NCBI GenBank assembly: GCA_030148665.1
Contig: JASBSZ010000026.1
Coordinates: 1-64,000 of the forward strand
Length of the DNA stretch: 64,000 nt
Source of the DNA: Alphaproteobacteria bacterium
GTDB lineage: Bacteria > Pseudomonadota > Alphaproteobacteria > Rhodobacterales > Rhodobacteraceae
Direction of reading: 5' to 3'
The notes under the pieces are model-generated. The model was not told the origin of the DNA. It ran no database searches and saw only the letters and a list, made by a program, of their open reading frames with translations. The position numbers were made by a program, and so were the translations under genes. Each line of letters opens with the position of its first letter. Within the stretch, counting starts at the first letter, position 1. Positions 1 to 10,500 of the stretch are shown here, piece by piece.

Positions 1-141
1 ACCGTCAATCTCGTCATACGCCTTGAAGTTGCCGAAAAACTTCGTGATCGCCGCCGTCAGCGTCGTCTTGCCGTGGTCAACATGGCCAATCGTGCCAATG
101 TTCACATGCGGTTTCGTGCGTTCAAACTTTTCCTTTGCCAT
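1..141 (-). CDS. tuf: Elongation factor Tu, N-terminal part (cut by window edge)
   Basis: EF-Tu is the GTPase that delivers aminoacyl-tRNA to the ribosome. Only the first 47 codons lie in the window. They begin [20 protein letters not shown] and run into the P-loop GHVDHGKTT at about residues 19-27, followed by the start of the switch I region. The start is fixed by the family N-terminus. It is the last gene of the str operon here, 33 bases after fusA. Confidence 0.97.
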   Translation of the reverse strand, partial: MAKEKFERTKPHVNIGTIGHVDHGKTTLTAAITKFFGNFKAYDEIDG

Positions 142-174
142 GATGGCCTCCTCTTGATCTCGTGATCGCGTTTC

Positions 175-2292
175 TCACGCGTATTTCGCCTGAATTTCTT
201 CCGAAATGTTCTGCGGTACCGGCTCGTAATGCGAGAACTGCATGGTGAAGTTCGCGCGTCCCGAGGACATCGACCGCAGCGTGTTGATATAGCCAAACAT
301 GTTGGCCAGCGGCACATTGGCCTCGATGGCGACGGCATTGCCGCGGGGCTCCTGCCCCTGCACCTGACCACGACGGCTGGTAAGATCGCCGATGATGTTG
401 CCCGTGTATTCCTCGGGGGTGACCACCTCGACCTTCATGATCGGTTCCAGCAGCCTGGCACCGGCCTTTTTCAGGCCCTCGCGCATGGCCATGCGACCGG
501 CAATTTCGAACGCCATGACCGACGAGTCGACATCGTGGAATGCACCGTCGACCAGCTTGACCTTGACGTCGATCACCGGGAAGCCCGCCAGCGGACCGCT
601 GTCCAGGACGCTTGCGATACCCTTTTCGACGCCGGGGATGTATTCCTTGGGAATGGCCCCGCCGACGATCAGCGATTCAAAGCTGTAGCCTTCGCCCGGC
701 TCGGTCGGCTCGATTTCCATCTTGACGCGGGCGAACTGACCCGAACCACCGGTCTGCTTCTTGTGGGTGTAGTCCACTTCGGCCTTGTGGCTGATGGTTT
801 CACGATAGGCCACCTGCGGCGCGCCGATATTGGCCTCGACCTTGAATTCGCGCTTGAGACGATCCACCAGGATATCGAGGTGAAGTTCGCCCATGCCCTT
901 CATGATGGTCTGGCCGGATTCCAGATCGGTCTCGACACGGAAGGACGGGTCCTCGGCGGCAAGACGCGCAAGGCCGGCGGCCATCTTTTCCTGGTCGGCC
1001 TTGGTCTTGGGCTCGACCGCGATCTCGATCACCGGATCGGGGAAGGTCATCGTTTCCAGCACGACCGGATGCTGCGGGTCGCACAGCGTGTCACCGGTGG
1101 TGGTATCCTTGAGGCCGGCAAGCGCGATGATGTCGCCCGCGAACGCCTCGGTGATTTCCTCGCGGTTGTTCGAGTGCATCATCATCATGCGACCGACGCG
1201 CTCTTTCTTGCCCTTGGTCGAGTTCAGCATCTTGTCGCCCTTGTTGAGGGTGCCCGAATAGATGCGGGTGAACGTCAGGGTGCCGACAAACGGGTCGTTC
1301 ATGATCTTGAACGCCAGCGCCGAGAACGGCATGTCGTCATCCGCGCGCCGTGCGATGTTCCGGGTTTCGGTTTCGTCACCCGGCTCGAAGCCCATGTAAT
1401 CGGCAACGTCCAGCGGGCTGGGCAGATAGTCGATCACCGCGTTCAACAGCGGCTGCACGCCCTTGTTCTTGAAGGCCGAGCCGGCCAGAACCGGAACGAA
1501 TGCCATTTCCAGCGTGCCCTTGCGGATCAGCTTGCGCAGGGTATCCACGTCGGGCTCTTCGCCTTCGAGATAGGCTTCCATCGCCGCGTCGTCCATTTCG
1601 ACGGCGGTTTCGATCAGCGTCGCGCGCCATTCCTCGGCAAGGTCCTTGAGGCTGTCGCGCACTTCACGCAGCTCCCAACTTGCGCCCAGGTCGTCGCCGG
1701 CCCAGACCCATTCCTTCATGGTGATCAGGTCAACGATGCCTTCCAGATCGTTCTCGGCACCGATCGGAATTTGGATCGGCGCCGGGGTGGCACCGGTACG
1801 GTCCTTGATCATCTTCACGCAGTTGAAGAAGTCGGCACCGATCTTGTCCATCTTGTTGACGAACACGATGCGCGGCACCTTGTAGCGATCAGCCTGGCGC
1901 CAGACGGTTTCGGTCTGGGGTTCGACACCGGCATTGGCGTCAAGCACGGCAACCGCACCGTCAAGCACGGCGAGCGAGCGCTCGACCTCGATGGTGAAAT
2001 CCACGTGGCCGGGGGTGTCGATGATGTTCAGACGGTGCTTGGGTGTCTGGGCAGTCTTGCCGTCATCGGTGCGCTCCCAAAAGGTGGTGGTCGCAGCCGA
2101 AGTGATGGTGATGCCACGCTCCTGCTCCTGCTCCATCCAGTCCATGGTGGCGGCGCCGTCGTGCACTTCGCCGATATTGTGGGATTTGCCGGTATAAAAC
2201 AGGATCCGCTCGGTGCAGGTGGTCTTGCCTGCATCGATATGCGCCATGATCCCGAAATTCCGGTACCGTTCGAGGGGATATTCGCGTGCCAT
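175..2292 (-). CDS. fusA: Elongation factor G
   Basis: EF-G is the GTPase that drives ribosomal translocation and, with ribosome recycling factor, subunit splitting. The 705-residue protein has the usual length. The G domain carries AHIDAGKTT (about residues 17-25), the switch II motif DTPGHVDF near residue 92, and NKMD near 146. Domains II to V follow, including the MGELHLDI stretch near residue 467. It is third in the minus-strand order rpsL-rpsG-fusA-tuf, 21 bases after rpsG, and probably shares the promoter upstream of rpsL. Nothing looks damaged. Confidence 0.99.
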   Translation of the reverse strand: MAREYPLERYRNFGIMAHIDAGKTTCTERILFYTGKSHNIGEVHDGAATMDWMEQEQERGITITSAATTTFWERTDDGKTAQTPKHRLNIIDTPGHVDFTIEVERSLAVLDGAVAVLDANAGVEPQTETVWRQADRYKVPRIVFVNKMDKIGADFFNCVKMIKDRTGATPAPIQIPIGAENDLEGIVDLITMKEWVWAGDDLGASWELREVRDSLKDLAEEWRATLIETAVEMDDAAMEAYLEGEEPDVDTLRKLIRKGTLEMAFVPVLAGSAFKNKGVQPLLNAVIDYLPSPLDVADYMGFEPGDETETRNIARRADDDMPFSALAFKIMNDPFVGTLTFTRIYSGTLNKGDKMLNSTKGKKERVGRMMMMHSNNREEITEAFAGDIIALAGLKDTTTGDTLCDPQHPVVLETMTFPDPVIEIAVEPKTKADQEKMAAGLARLAAEDPSFRVETDLESGQTIMKGMGELHLDILVDRLKREFKVEANIGAPQVAYRETISHKAEVDYTHKKQTGGSGQFARVKMEIEPTEPGEGYSFESLIVGGAIPKEYIPGVEKGIASVLDSGPLAGFPVIDVKVKLVDGAFHDVDSSVMAFEIAGRMAMREGLKKAGARLLEPIMKVEVVTPEEYTGNIIGDLTSRRGQVQGQEPRGNAVAIEANVPLANMFGYINTLRSMSSGRANFTMQFSHYEPVPQNISEEIQAKYA

Positions 2293-2313
2293 CTGCTTGT
2301 CGCCTTTGGTATG

Positions 2314-2796
<483 letters not shown>

Positions 2797-3168
2797 TTAC
2801 TTCGGACGCTTGGCGCCGTATTTCGAACGGCGCTGACGACGGTCCTTGACACCCTGGGTATCGAGCACACCACGCAGAACGTGATAGCGAACGCCAGGAA
2901 GGTCTTTCACGCGCCCGCCACGGATCAGCACGACCGAGTGTTCCTGCAGGTTGTGGCTTTCGCCGGGGATGTAGCTGATGACCTCGAAACCGTTGGTCAG
3001 ACGCACCTTGGCAACCTTGCGCATGGCCGAGTTCGGTTTTTTCGGCGTCGTGGTATAGACGCGGGTGCAGACGCCGCGCTTCTGCGGGCAGGCCTGCAGG
3101 TGCATGGACTTCTGGCGTTTTACTTTCGGCTGCCGCGGCTTGCGGATCAGCTGTTGGATCGTTGGCAT
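2797..3168 (-). CDS. rpsL: 30S ribosomal protein S12
   Basis: S12 lies at the decoding centre and affects accuracy. The 123-residue protein starts [15 protein letters not shown] and contains [19 protein letters not shown] at about residues 39-57 and the PGVRYH loop. The lysine in TPKKPNS is the usual wild-type state; substitutions there or in the second conserved lysine give streptomycin resistance in many bacteria, and none is seen here. First gene of the operon, with an approximately 200-base leader behind the promoter at 3373-3401. Confidence 0.99.
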   Translation of the reverse strand: MPTIQQLIRKPRQPKVKRQKSMHLQACPQKRGVCTRVYTTTPKKPNSAMRKVAKVRLTNGFEVISYIPGESHNLQEHSVVLIRGGRVKDLPGVRYHVLRGVLDTQGVKDRRQRRSKYGAKRPK

Positions 3169-3372
3169 TCGGCTTACCCCGTTCTACCCGTTTCAAACTC
3201 GAATCGGCGCACCGCCCCGGAGGCAACACACCAAAACCGCAAGCGTCCCCTTTCTTCGGGAAGCGCCGCGGTGGAATTCCAGAGGATCGTGGCGAATTTC
3301 GCCAGGATCTTGACCGCCCGATTGTGGCTTTTGATGCGAAAAGGCATTGATACCCTTCCGGCAAGTGACGCG

Positions 3373-3401
3373 CGTATATGGGGAGTCGCAACTCTTGTCA
3401 A
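3373..3401 (-). promoter_or_regulatory. Housekeeping sigma promoter of the str operon
   Basis: On the minus strand TTGACA (3401-3396) is followed after exactly 17 bases by TATACG (3378-3373), close to the sigma-70 consensus. The predicted start is near 3366, giving a leader of about 200 bases before rpsL. From here up to the cobalamin riboswitch at 3578 I see no convincing gene. Confidence 0.75.
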
Positions 3402-3577
3402 CAGGCGCCAACCCCGGCGGGCCGGATTAGCGCACAAATCGCCCGGAACACGGCCCTCACGCGCCAAATCCGGCGGATCTGCGCGATCTTGAACGAAATC
3501 GGGATCCGACAGGCCACGGGCATTCCCGGCCGCGATCGGGACTTGACCCGACACTGGCCGGCCTGCCATTAACAGAG

Positions 3578-3773
3578 GGCAAGGTTCCCCGACAGGCCGC
3601 CAAGCGGCCGGGGATGAAATGGGAATGCGGTAGGGGACGACCCAAAGAGGGGCCCAAAGCCGCAGCCGCCCCCGCGACTGTATGCGGAGAGCGCCCGCCA
3701 AGATGCCACTGGGCCAACCAGCCCGGGAAGGCGGCGAAGCGCGACGACCCGCAAGCCAGGAGACCAGCCCTGC
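3578..3773 (+). promoter_or_regulatory. Cobalamin (adenosylcobalamin) riboswitch
   Basis: The class-defining elements occur in order: AAGGTTCCC (3581), GGGAAT (3621), CCGCGACTGTATGCGG (about 3671-3686), GCCACTG (3705-3711), GGGAAGGCGGC (about 3724-3734) and the B12 box AGCCAGGAGACC (3754-3765). It ends about 47 bases before cbtB, whose SD (AAAGGA) lies in the expression platform. Riboswitches of this class lower expression when adenosylcobalamin is abundant, which fits the downstream cobalt importer cbtBA and possibly the whole run to cobN. I did not see a strong terminator before cbtB, so translational control is the simpler guess. Confidence 0.93.
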
Positions 3774-3820
3774 ATGATTGAAACCAACCATCCGTCGGGT
3801 GTGACGGGAAAGGAAGCACA

Positions 3821-3991
3821 ATGAATACCACCGTACAAACACAGACCCAGGCAACGACCGACCTTGCCAGTATTGCCATCGTCGGGCTGATCGGTCTGGC
3901 CTTTATCTTCATCACGGGTATTGCACAGGCATCGGTGCTGCATGACAGCGCCCATGACGTACGTCACGCAATCGGCTTTGCCTGCCACTGA
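3821..3991 (+). CDS. cbtB: Cobalt transporter subunit CbtB, 56 aa
   Basis: This short membrane protein is the small partner of CbtA in a B12-regulated cobalt uptake system. The 56 residues have a polar N-terminus, one transmembrane helix (about residues 17-38, SIAIVGLIGLAFIFITGIAQ) and a histidine-rich C-terminus, HDSAHDVRHAIGFACH, which is the family signature and a plausible metal-binding site. The start follows AAAGGAAGCACA. It directly follows the riboswitch and is 14 bases before cbtA. Confidence 0.9.
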   Translation: MNTTVQTQTQATTDLASIAIVGLIGLAFIFITGIAQASVLHDSAHDVRHAIGFACH

Positions 3992-4005
3992 GTGAATTCT
4001 GACCA

Positions 4006-4731
4006 ATGTTGAAAAGGATGCTCGCCAGCGCTCTGTTCGCTGGCCTTGCAGCCGGAGTCGTTGCTTCGGTCCTGCATTTCACCCTCCTCGTACCCGTCAT
4101 CATCGAGGCCGAGGAATATGAATCCGGTGCCCTGGTGCATTTCTCGTCGGCACCCGATGCCACAACCGCGATCACCGACAAACAGGGCGCCCAGGAGCGG
4201 CCTGACACCTCGCTATGGCATCGCGATACCAACCAGCTGCACCGAGGCATCATGACCTTTGGCATGGAACTGGTGGCCTATACGGGTTTCGCTCTGGTGC
4301 TGGTGGCGCTCTATGCGCTGGCGGGGCGTTTCGGCCACAGGATAACCATACGCGAGGGAATCCTGTGGGGGTTTGCGGGTTTTCTGGCCTATAACGTGGC
4401 ACCTGCCGCGGGCCTGCCCGCCGAAACCCCCGGTATCCCGGCCGCCGATCTGGCGGCGCGGCAGATGTGGTGGCTGGGAACGGTTCTGGCAACCGGCATC
4501 GGGCTGGCACTGCTGGCTTTCGGTCGCAATCTGATCCTGCCGGCAATCGGAATCGTTTTGATCGCCATCCCTCACCTGATCGGAGCCCCCCACCCACAGG
4601 AATATGCGGGCGTGGCACCTCCGACGCTGGAAGGGCTGTTTGCAGGACGTTCGATTGCCGTCGCTGCGGTGACCTGGACTCTGCTTGGGCTGTTGACCGC
4701 ATATTTCTGGGTACGTGCGCAACGCGCCTGA
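4006..4731 (+). CDS. cbtA: Cobalt transporter subunit CbtA
   Basis: This is the multi-spanning partner of CbtB, predicted to import cobalt for corrin synthesis. The 241 residues show about five or six hydrophobic segments, the first at residues 5-32, with His residues in the loops (HRDTNQLHRG near 67-76, GAPHPQEY near 193-200). The extracytoplasmic loop after helix 1 is acidic (EAEEYESG). The pairing with CbtB behind a cobalamin riboswitch is the standard genomic context. The substrate is inferred from that context, not tested. Confidence 0.9.
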   Translation: MLKRMLASALFAGLAAGVVASVLHFTLLVPVIIEAEEYESGALVHFSSAPDATTAITDKQGAQERPDTSLWHRDTNQLHRGIMTFGMELVAYTGFALVLVALYALAGRFGHRITIREGILWGFAGFLAYNVAPAAGLPAETPGIPAADLAARQMWWLGTVLATGIGLALLAFGRNLILPAIGIVLIAIPHLIGAPHPQEYAGVAPPTLEGLFAGRSIAVAAVTWTLLGLLTAYFWVRAQRA

Positions 4732-4870
4732 TCCCCGGTCGCGGCCACCACCTGCGCGGCCCCGGCTTTCCCGGCCTTCACGCAAATCCGGTTGACCTTG
4801 CCGGCCCATCCGCCGACAAGGCGAACAAGGCCGACAATCCGCCATACGGAAACGAGGACATCTCAACCCC

Positions 4871-5911
4871 ATGCCCCGCAAGATCCCCGCCACCGTCATC
4901 ACCGGCTTTCTGGGTGCAGGCAAGACGACCCTGATCCGCCATATCCTTGCAAACGCAAACGGCCGGCGCATCGCGCTGATCATCAATGAATTCGGCGACC
5001 TCGGCATCGATGGCGAGATCCTCAAGGGCTGCGGCGATGCCACCTGCCGCGACGAGGACATCACCGAACTGGCCAATGGCTGCATCTGCTGCACGGTGGC
5101 CGAGGAATTCATCCCCACCATGGAAAAACTGCTGGCCCGCAGCGACGCCCCGGACCACATCGTGATCGAGACCTCGGGGCTGGCCCTGCCACAGCCCCTG
5201 GTGCGCGCCTTCAACTGGCCCGAGATCAGCACCCGCGTCACCGTCGATGGCGTGGTGACGGTGGTTGACGGCAAAGCCGTAGCCGAGGGGCTTTTCGCCC
5301 ATGACCCGGCTGCCGTCGATGCCCAGCGCAAGGCCGACGAGATGCTTGACCATGAAACGCCCCTGTCGGAGCTGTATGACGACCAGATCGCCTGCGCCGA
5401 CCTGATCGTCGTGAACAAGGCCGACCTTCTGGAACAGGCAGACGCCGACCATCTGGTCACCCGCCTGCGCGAACAGGCCCGCGATGGCGTGCAGGTCCTG
5501 CGCAGCACCATGGGCCGGCTGCCGGTCGATGTGCTGCTGGGCATGAATGCCGGCGCCGAAACCGACATGGCCGGCCGCGCCGCGCCCCATCACGATTCCG
5601 AAAAGGGCGAACATGACCACGACCATGACGAATTCGAAAGTCTTGTCGTGACCCGGCCAGAAATCGACGACCCCGCCACTTGGGTTGCGCAGCTTTCCGA
5701 CATCATCCGGCGGTTCGACATCCTGCGCCTCAAGGGCTTTGCCTCGGTTGCAGGCAAACCCATGCGCCTGACGGTGCAGGCGGTCGGCCCGCGTATCGAA
5801 CACTACTTCGACCGCCCCTTCGAAACGAACGAACCACGCGAAACCCGCCTTGTCGTCATTGGCGAGGCCGGACTTGACCGCGCGGCAATCCTCGCCGCCC
5901 TGACCGCATGA
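4871..5911 (+). CDS. cobW: CobW-type metallochaperone GTPase
   Basis: CobW is a COG0523 G3E GTPase, thought to deliver Co(II) to the aerobic cobaltochelatase CobNST. The 346 residues contain the Walker A GFLGAGKTT (about 10-18), the nucleotide-dependent metal-site motif CICC within NGCICCTV near residue 73, Walker B-like IVIETSGLALP near 97-107 and NKAD near 182. A His/Asp-rich loop HHDSEKGEHDHDHDEF (about residues 238-253) precedes the C-terminal domain. It lies 139 bases after cbtA and overlaps the next gene by four bases (ATGA). The close link to cobN supports the cobalt assignment over zinc COG0523 relatives. Confidence 0.93.
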   Translation: MPRKIPATVITGFLGAGKTTLIRHILANANGRRIALIINEFGDLGIDGEILKGCGDATCRDEDITELANGCICCTVAEEFIPTMEKLLARSDAPDHIVIETSGLALPQPLVRAFNWPEISTRVTVDGVVTVVDGKAVAEGLFAHDPAAVDAQRKADEMLDHETPLSELYDDQIACADLIVVNKADLLEQADADHLVTRLREQARDGVQVLRSTMGRLPVDVLLGMNAGAETDMAGRAAPHHDSEKGEHDHDHDEFESLVVTRPEIDDPATWVAQLSDIIRRFDILRLKGFASVAGKPMRLTVQAVGPRIEHYFDRPFETNEPRETRLVVIGEAGLDRAAILAALTA

Positions 5912-6366
5912 GCCGCAGCGTCGAGATATCCCCCGCCGACCCCAGGGCCCCCGAGGCACAGGCCCTGCTGAAGGCCAGCCACGCCCTGATGGATGCGCTG
6001 TTTCCGTCGGAATCGAACCACTACATGACCGCCGACGATCTGTCCGCGCCCGGTGTGCTGTTCTTTCTGGCACAGCTCGACGGCCATGTCGCCGGCTGCG
6101 GCGCGCTGGTGCTGAAAGACGGCTATGGCGAGATCAAGTCCATGTTCGTCGACCCCGCCCGACGCGGCGGCAGAATCGGCTCGCGCCTGCTGGAACGGCT
6201 TGAAAAGGCGGCGCGCGACAACGGACAGACCATCCTGCGCCTTGAAACCGGCGACACGCTGACGGCGGCCCGGCGTCTTTATGCCAGCCACGGATATCGC
6301 GAATGCGCGCCCTTCGGCGAATACCGCAAGGACCCGCGCAGCATCTTCATGGAGAAGGAATTGTGA
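5908..6366 (+). CDS. GNAT-family N-acetyltransferase
   Basis: A 152-residue acetyl-CoA-dependent acyltransferase of the GNAT fold. The acetyl-CoA binding motif is seen at IKSMFVDPARRGGRIGSRLL (about residues 72-91), and the C-terminal motif ARRLYASHGYRECAPFGEY near 118-136 is typical of the PhnO/YsnE-like group. The start overlaps the cobW stop by four bases (ATGA), so it is translationally coupled inside the cobalt cluster, between cobW and cobN. Its substrate is unknown, and I know of no step of cobalamin synthesis that needs it. Confidence 0.85.
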   Translation: MSRSVEISPADPRAPEAQALLKASHALMDALFPSESNHYMTADDLSAPGVLFFLAQLDGHVAGCGALVLKDGYGEIKSMFVDPARRGGRIGSRLLERLEKAARDNGQTILRLETGDTLTAARRLYASHGYRECAPFGEYRKDPRSIFMEKEL

Positions 6367-6375
6367 GCATCCGGC

Positions 6376-6452
6376 TTCTTCTTTGCACAAATACTCCCGC
6401 CGGAGGCGCGTTAGGCCAGCGCGGCGCAAGCGAGTATTTGAACAAAGAAGAA
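6376..6452. repeat. Inverted-repeat element after the GNAT gene (repeat family copy 1)
   Basis: The left arm (6376-6396, TTCTTCTTTG...CAAATACTC) is matched at 19 of 21 positions by the inverted right arm (6432-6452), around a 35-base GC-rich centre. The left arm begins nine bases after the GNAT stop codon, and the right arm ends just before the cobN ribosome-binding site. The same TTCTTCTTTG sequence recurs at 43864 and, inverted, at 60101. In RNA it would form a long hairpin between two coding regions of the cluster. Confidence 0.85.
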
Positions 6453-6469
6453 ACCCCGCGGAGGCCTTG

Positions 6470-9400
6470 ATGCATCTGCTTGCGGCGCAGCCCGGCATGG
6501 TCAGCGACGGGTCGGAACCCGTTGACCTGAACCAGAGCCCTGCCGATGTGGTGGTGATTTCGGCCGCCGATACCGAGCTGGCGGCGCTGGCGCAGGCGCG
6601 CTCGACGCTGGGGGAAAAGGCCCCCGGCCTGCGTCTGGCCAATCTCACCCATCTGTCGCATCCGATGTCGGTAGATCTGCATATAGATCAATGTGCGCGG
6701 CACGCACGGCTGGTGGTGATCCGTCTGCTGGGCGGGCTTGGCTACTGGAAATACGGGGCCGAGCAATATGCCATACAGCTGGCGCAGGCCGGTGTCAGGC
6801 TGGCCCTGTTGCCCGGCGACGACAAGCCGGACGAGGAACTCTGGCGCCTGTCCACAATCCAGCGCGATGAATGGGAAATGCTGTGGGCCTATCTGGTCGA
6901 GTGCGGGCGGGAGAACGCCGCGAATTTCCTGCGGTTGTGTCAGGCCATGCTGGGCAAGGGCGAGCGCCCGCCCGCGGCCAGGCCGCTGCTCAGATCCGGA
7001 CTGTACTGGCCGGGATCGGATTCCACGGATATGGATATGCTGCGCGCACATTGGCAAGATAACGCGCCCGTGGTTCCGGTCGTCTTTTACCGCGCGCTGG
7101 TTCAGGGGGCCGGGCTGGCCCCGATTGATGCGCTGATCGAGGCGCTGATGACGCAAGGGTTGAACCCACTGCCCGTCTTTGTGGCCTCGCTCAAGGATCC
7201 GCTTTCGGTTGCAACGCTGGAAGGGCTGTTCGAACAGGCCCCGCCGGATGTGATCCTCAACTGCACCAGCTTTGCCACCGGCACGCCCCATGCGGGGGAT
7301 GATGGCGCGCACAACCCGCTTGCAGGCGGGGCTGCCAATGATGCCCCCGTCTTTCAGGTAGTGCTGTCATCGGGCAGCGAAGAGGGCTGGAATGACGGGC
7401 TTTCCGGGCTGTCGGCCCGCGATATCGCCATGAATGTTGCCCTGCCCGAGGTTGACGGGCGGATTCTTTCCCGCGCGATCAGTTTCAAGGGGCAGGCCTG
7501 GTTCGACGAGGCAACGCAATGCGCCATTGCATCCTATCAGCCGCGAATGGACCGCGTTGATTTCGTCGCGGGTCTGGCCGCAGGCTGGGCGGCGCTGCGG
7601 CGCAAGAATCCGGCGGATCGCAGGGTTGCCCTGGTACTGGCAAACTATCCCAACAAGGATGGCCGCCTAGCCAATGGCGTCGGGCTGGACACGCCGGCCG
7701 CCACCGTTCATGTGCTGAAACTGCTGAAGGAGGCCGGCTATCGCCTGCACGGCGCGCCTGACGACAGCGATGCCCTGATGCAGATGATCCTTGGCGGGCC
7801 AACGAACTGGCTGGTCGACCGTTTCTCGCGCACAGGCGGCGTCGATCTTTCGCTGGCGGAATACCAGATCGACTATGGCCAGCTGCCCGCAGATCTGCGC
7901 GCACGCATCGAAGAGCGCTGGGGCCCACCCGAAGGCGACCCTTTCTTTCAACAGGGCGAGGTCGATTGCGGGCGTTTCAAGTTGTCGGTCCTGCAATTCG
8001 GCAATGTGGTGGTCGGGGTGCAGCCCGCGCGGGGCTATAACATAGACCCGACCGACAGCTATCATTCGCCGGATCTGGTGCCGCCGCATAACTATCTGGC
8101 CTTTTATTTCTGGCTCCGCCACCAGTTCCGGGCCGATGCCATCGTGCATATGGGCAAGCATGGCAATCTGGAATGGCTGCCGGGCAAGTCTCTGGCCCTG
8201 TCCGAGGGCTGTTTCCCCGAGGCCGCCCTTGGCCCGCTGCCCCATATTTACCCCTTCATCGTCAACGACCCCGGCGAGGGCACACAGGCCAAGCGGCGCG
8301 CGCAGGCCGTCATCATCGACCATCTGACGCCGCCCCTGACACGGGCCGAAAGCTATGGCCCGCTGCGCGATCTGGAATCGCTGGTGGACGAGTATTACGA
8401 GGCCGCCGGCGTTGACCCCCGCCGCATCAACCACCTGCGCGACGAGATCCTGGCCCTGACCTCGGCCACGGGTATTGCGCAGGATGCCGGGCTTTCGGGC
8501 CACGACGAGGAAAGCGACCTGGCAAAGCTGGATTCCTGGCTGTGCGAGCTGAAAGAGGCGCAGATTCGCGACGGGCTGCACATCTTTGGCCAATCGCCCA
8601 AAGGAAGGCTGGAACGCGACCTGCTGCAGGCGCTGCTGCGGGTGCCGCGGGGCGATGGCAAGGGGGGAAATGCCTCGTTGCAGCGGGCGCTGGCCGCCGA
8701 TCTGGGGCTGGAATTCGACCCGCTTGATTGCGACATGGCGGCGCCATGGCAGGGGCCGCGCCCGGATGTGCTGGCCGATCTGTCCGACGACCGCTGGCGC
8801 AGCGCCGGCGATACCGTCGAACGGCTGGAGCTGCTGGCGGCCCGCCTGCTAGACGGTGCCGAACCCGGCGACTGGCCCCAAACCCGGTTGGTTCTGGATC
8901 AGGCCTTTGACCATGTGCTGCCGGCCTTGCGCGCCTGCGGGCCTGATGAAGGGGCCAACCTGCTGCGTGCGCTGGACGGGCGGTTCATCGACCCTGCTCC
9001 TTCGGGCGCGCCGACGCGCGGGCGGCTGGATGTTCTGCCCACAGGGCGCAATTTCTACAGTGTCGATACCCGCGCCGTGCCCACCCCCACCGCCTGGGCG
9101 CTGGGGTGGAAATCGGCGAACCTTTTGATCGAACGACACCTGCAAGACCACGGCGACTGGCCACGCGCCATGCTGATCACGGCCTGGGGCACTGCCAACA
9201 TGCGCACAGGCGGCGACGACATCGCCCAGGCGCTGGCCCTGATGGGGGTGAAACCGACATGGGACAGCGCAAACCGCCGCATCACAGGGTTCGAGATCCT
9301 GCCGCTTTCGGTTCTCGACCGGCCACGGGTGGATGTAACGCTGCGGATCTCGGGTTTTTTCCGCGACGCCTTTCCCCAGCTGATAGACCTGTTCGACAGC

Positions 9401-10186
9401 GCCGCCCGCGCCGTCATGGCGCTGGATGAGGCCCCCGATATGAACCCCGCCGCCGCGCGCGCCCGAACCGAAGGCAAACAGGGCCAGCATCGGGTATTCG
9501 GCTCGAAACCCGGCGCCTATGGGGCCGGTTTGCAGGCAATGATCGACGAGCGTCTTTGGGGCGACAAGGCGGACCTGGCCGAGGCCTATCTTGAATGGGG
9601 CTCTTACGCCTATGGTGCAGGACATGAAGGCACCCGCGCCCGCACGGCGCTTGAGGCGCGGCTGTCGCAGGTCGAGGCCATCGTCCAGAATCAGGACAAC
9701 CGCGAACACGACCTGCTGGACAGCGACGACTATTACCAGTTTGAAGGCGGCGCCGCGGCGGCCGTTTCAACCCTCCAAGGCAGCGACTGCCCCATCTATC
9801 ACAACGACCACTCGCGCCCCGAACGCCCCGTTATTCGCACGCTGGAACAGGAAATCGCCCGCGTGGTGCGCTCGCGCGTGGTCAACCCGAAATGGATCGA
9901 AGGCGTCAAGCGCCACGGCTACAAGGGCGCGTTCGAGATTGCCGCGACGGTCGATTACATGTTCGCCTTTGCCGCCACCACGGGGGCCGTCAAGTCACAC
10001 CATTTCGACCTGATCCATGCGGCTTTCATCGAGGATGACGAAACCCGCGCATTCCTGCAGCGGCACAACGCACCGGCACTGGCCGAAATCGCTGAACGCC
10101 TGCTTGAGGCGATCACACGCGGCCTCTGGCAGCCCAGATCGAACATCGCGCGGGACAGGATAAATTCACTATTGACCTCTGCATGA
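6470..10186 (+). CDS. cobN: Aerobic cobaltochelatase subunit CobN
   Basis: CobN is the large, porphyrin-binding subunit of the ATP-dependent CobNST complex, which inserts Co(II) into hydrogenobyrinic acid a,c-diamide. The 1238 residues fit the family length. Hallmarks include NYPNKDGRLANGVGLDTPAA near residue 393, HMGKHGNLEWLPGKSLALS near 560, and the late segment containing AWGTANMRTGGDDIAQAL near 905. The ATG at 6470 was chosen because GCGGAGG precedes it; the frame stays open further upstream through the repeat, which is unlikely to be coding. CobS and CobT are not in the window. Confidence 0.96.
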   Translation: MHLLAAQPGMVSDGSEPVDLNQSPADVVVISAADTELAALAQARSTLGEKAPGLRLANLTHLSHPMSVDLHIDQCARHARLVVIRLLGGLGYWKYGAEQYAIQLAQAGVRLALLPGDDKPDEELWRLSTIQRDEWEMLWAYLVECGRENAANFLRLCQAMLGKGERPPAARPLLRSGLYWPGSDSTDMDMLRAHWQDNAPVVPVVFYRALVQGAGLAPIDALIEALMTQGLNPLPVFVASLKDPLSVATLEGLFEQAPPDVILNCTSFATGTPHAGDDGAHNPLAGGAANDAPVFQVVLSSGSEEGWNDGLSGLSARDIAMNVALPEVDGRILSRAISFKGQAWFDEATQCAIASYQPRMDRVDFVAGLAAGWAALRRKNPADRRVALVLANYPNKDGRLANGVGLDTPAATVHVLKLLKEAGYRLHGAPDDSDALMQMILGGPTNWLVDRFSRTGGVDLSLAEYQIDYGQLPADLRARIEERWGPPEGDPFFQQGEVDCGRFKLSVLQFGNVVVGVQPARGYNIDPTDSYHSPDLVPPHNYLAFYFWLRHQFRADAIVHMGKHGNLEWLPGKSLALSEGCFPEAALGPLPHIYPFIVNDPGEGTQAKRRAQAVIIDHLTPPLTRAESYGPLRDLESLVDEYYEAAGVDPRRINHLRDEILALTSATGIAQDAGLSGHDEESDLAKLDSWLCELKEAQIRDGLHIFGQSPKGRLERDLLQALLRVPRGDGKGGNASLQRALAADLGLEFDPLDCDMAAPWQGPRPDVLADLSDDRWRSAGDTVERLELLAARLLDGAEPGDWPQTRLVLDQAFDHVLPALRACGPDEGANLLRALDGRFIDPAPSGAPTRGRLDVLPTGRNFYSVDTRAVPTPTAWALGWKSANLLIERHLQDHGDWPRAMLITAWGTANMRTGGDDIAQALALMGVKPTWDSANRRITGFEILPLSVLDRPRVDVTLRISGFFRDAFPQLIDLFDSAARAVMALDEAPDMNPAAARARTEGKQGQHRVFGSKPGAYGAGLQAMIDERLWGDKADLAEAYLEWGSYAYGAGHEGTRARTALEARLSQVEAIVQNQDNREHDLLDSDDYYQFEGGAAAAVSTLQGSDCPIYHNDHSRPERPVIRTLEQEIARVVRSRVVNPKWIEGVKRHGYKGAFEIAATVDYMFAFAATTGAVKSHHFDLIHAAFIEDDETRAFLQRHNAPALAEIAERLLEAITRGLWQPRSNIARDRINSLLTSA

Positions 10187-10394
10187 AGCCGACCCTGCGG
10201 GTTGCAGGGCATCGGCCGGGCAGCCGGGGCGTGCAGCCGGTCGAATGGAGGGGTGAAGTCGGCGCGATGTTCCGCAAGGGGCGGGAATGGTGCCGAGACC
10301 CTTCACTGTTGATTCCCCAAGGGCCTGGCCCGGCCGGTAACATACGCGTTCGTGATCGAAAATCGTACATGCGACCTGAAAAATCGTCATTTTC

Positions 10395-10436
10395 TTGACC
10401 CAAGTCAAAGATTCGCCACCCGAAACGACGATATAC
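10395..10436 (+). promoter_or_regulatory. FNR/FnrL-type box and -10 of a small transcription unit
   Basis: TTGAC-CCAA-GTCAA (10395-10408) is a perfect dyad of the TTGAY-N4-RTCAA form bound by FnrL and related CRP/FNR proteins. Its centre is 10401.5. A GATATA hexamer at 10430-10435 places a start near 10443, that is -41.5 for the box, the class II activation spacing. The 200 bases between cobN and this box (10187-10394) contain GC-rich palindromes but no gene or riboswitch that I can recognise. Confidence 0.65.
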
Positions 10437-10500
10437 CCACATCAACAGATCGATAGAGCGACTCGAAACCACCTGATGGCTCTGTTGTGAAAGGAAACAT

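Noticed and set aside
10187-10394. Possible second cobalamin riboswitch between cobN and cobO
   Set aside because: There are GC-rich palindromes, but no B12 box (AGCCAGGAGACC-like), no GCCACTG and no CTGCCC core.
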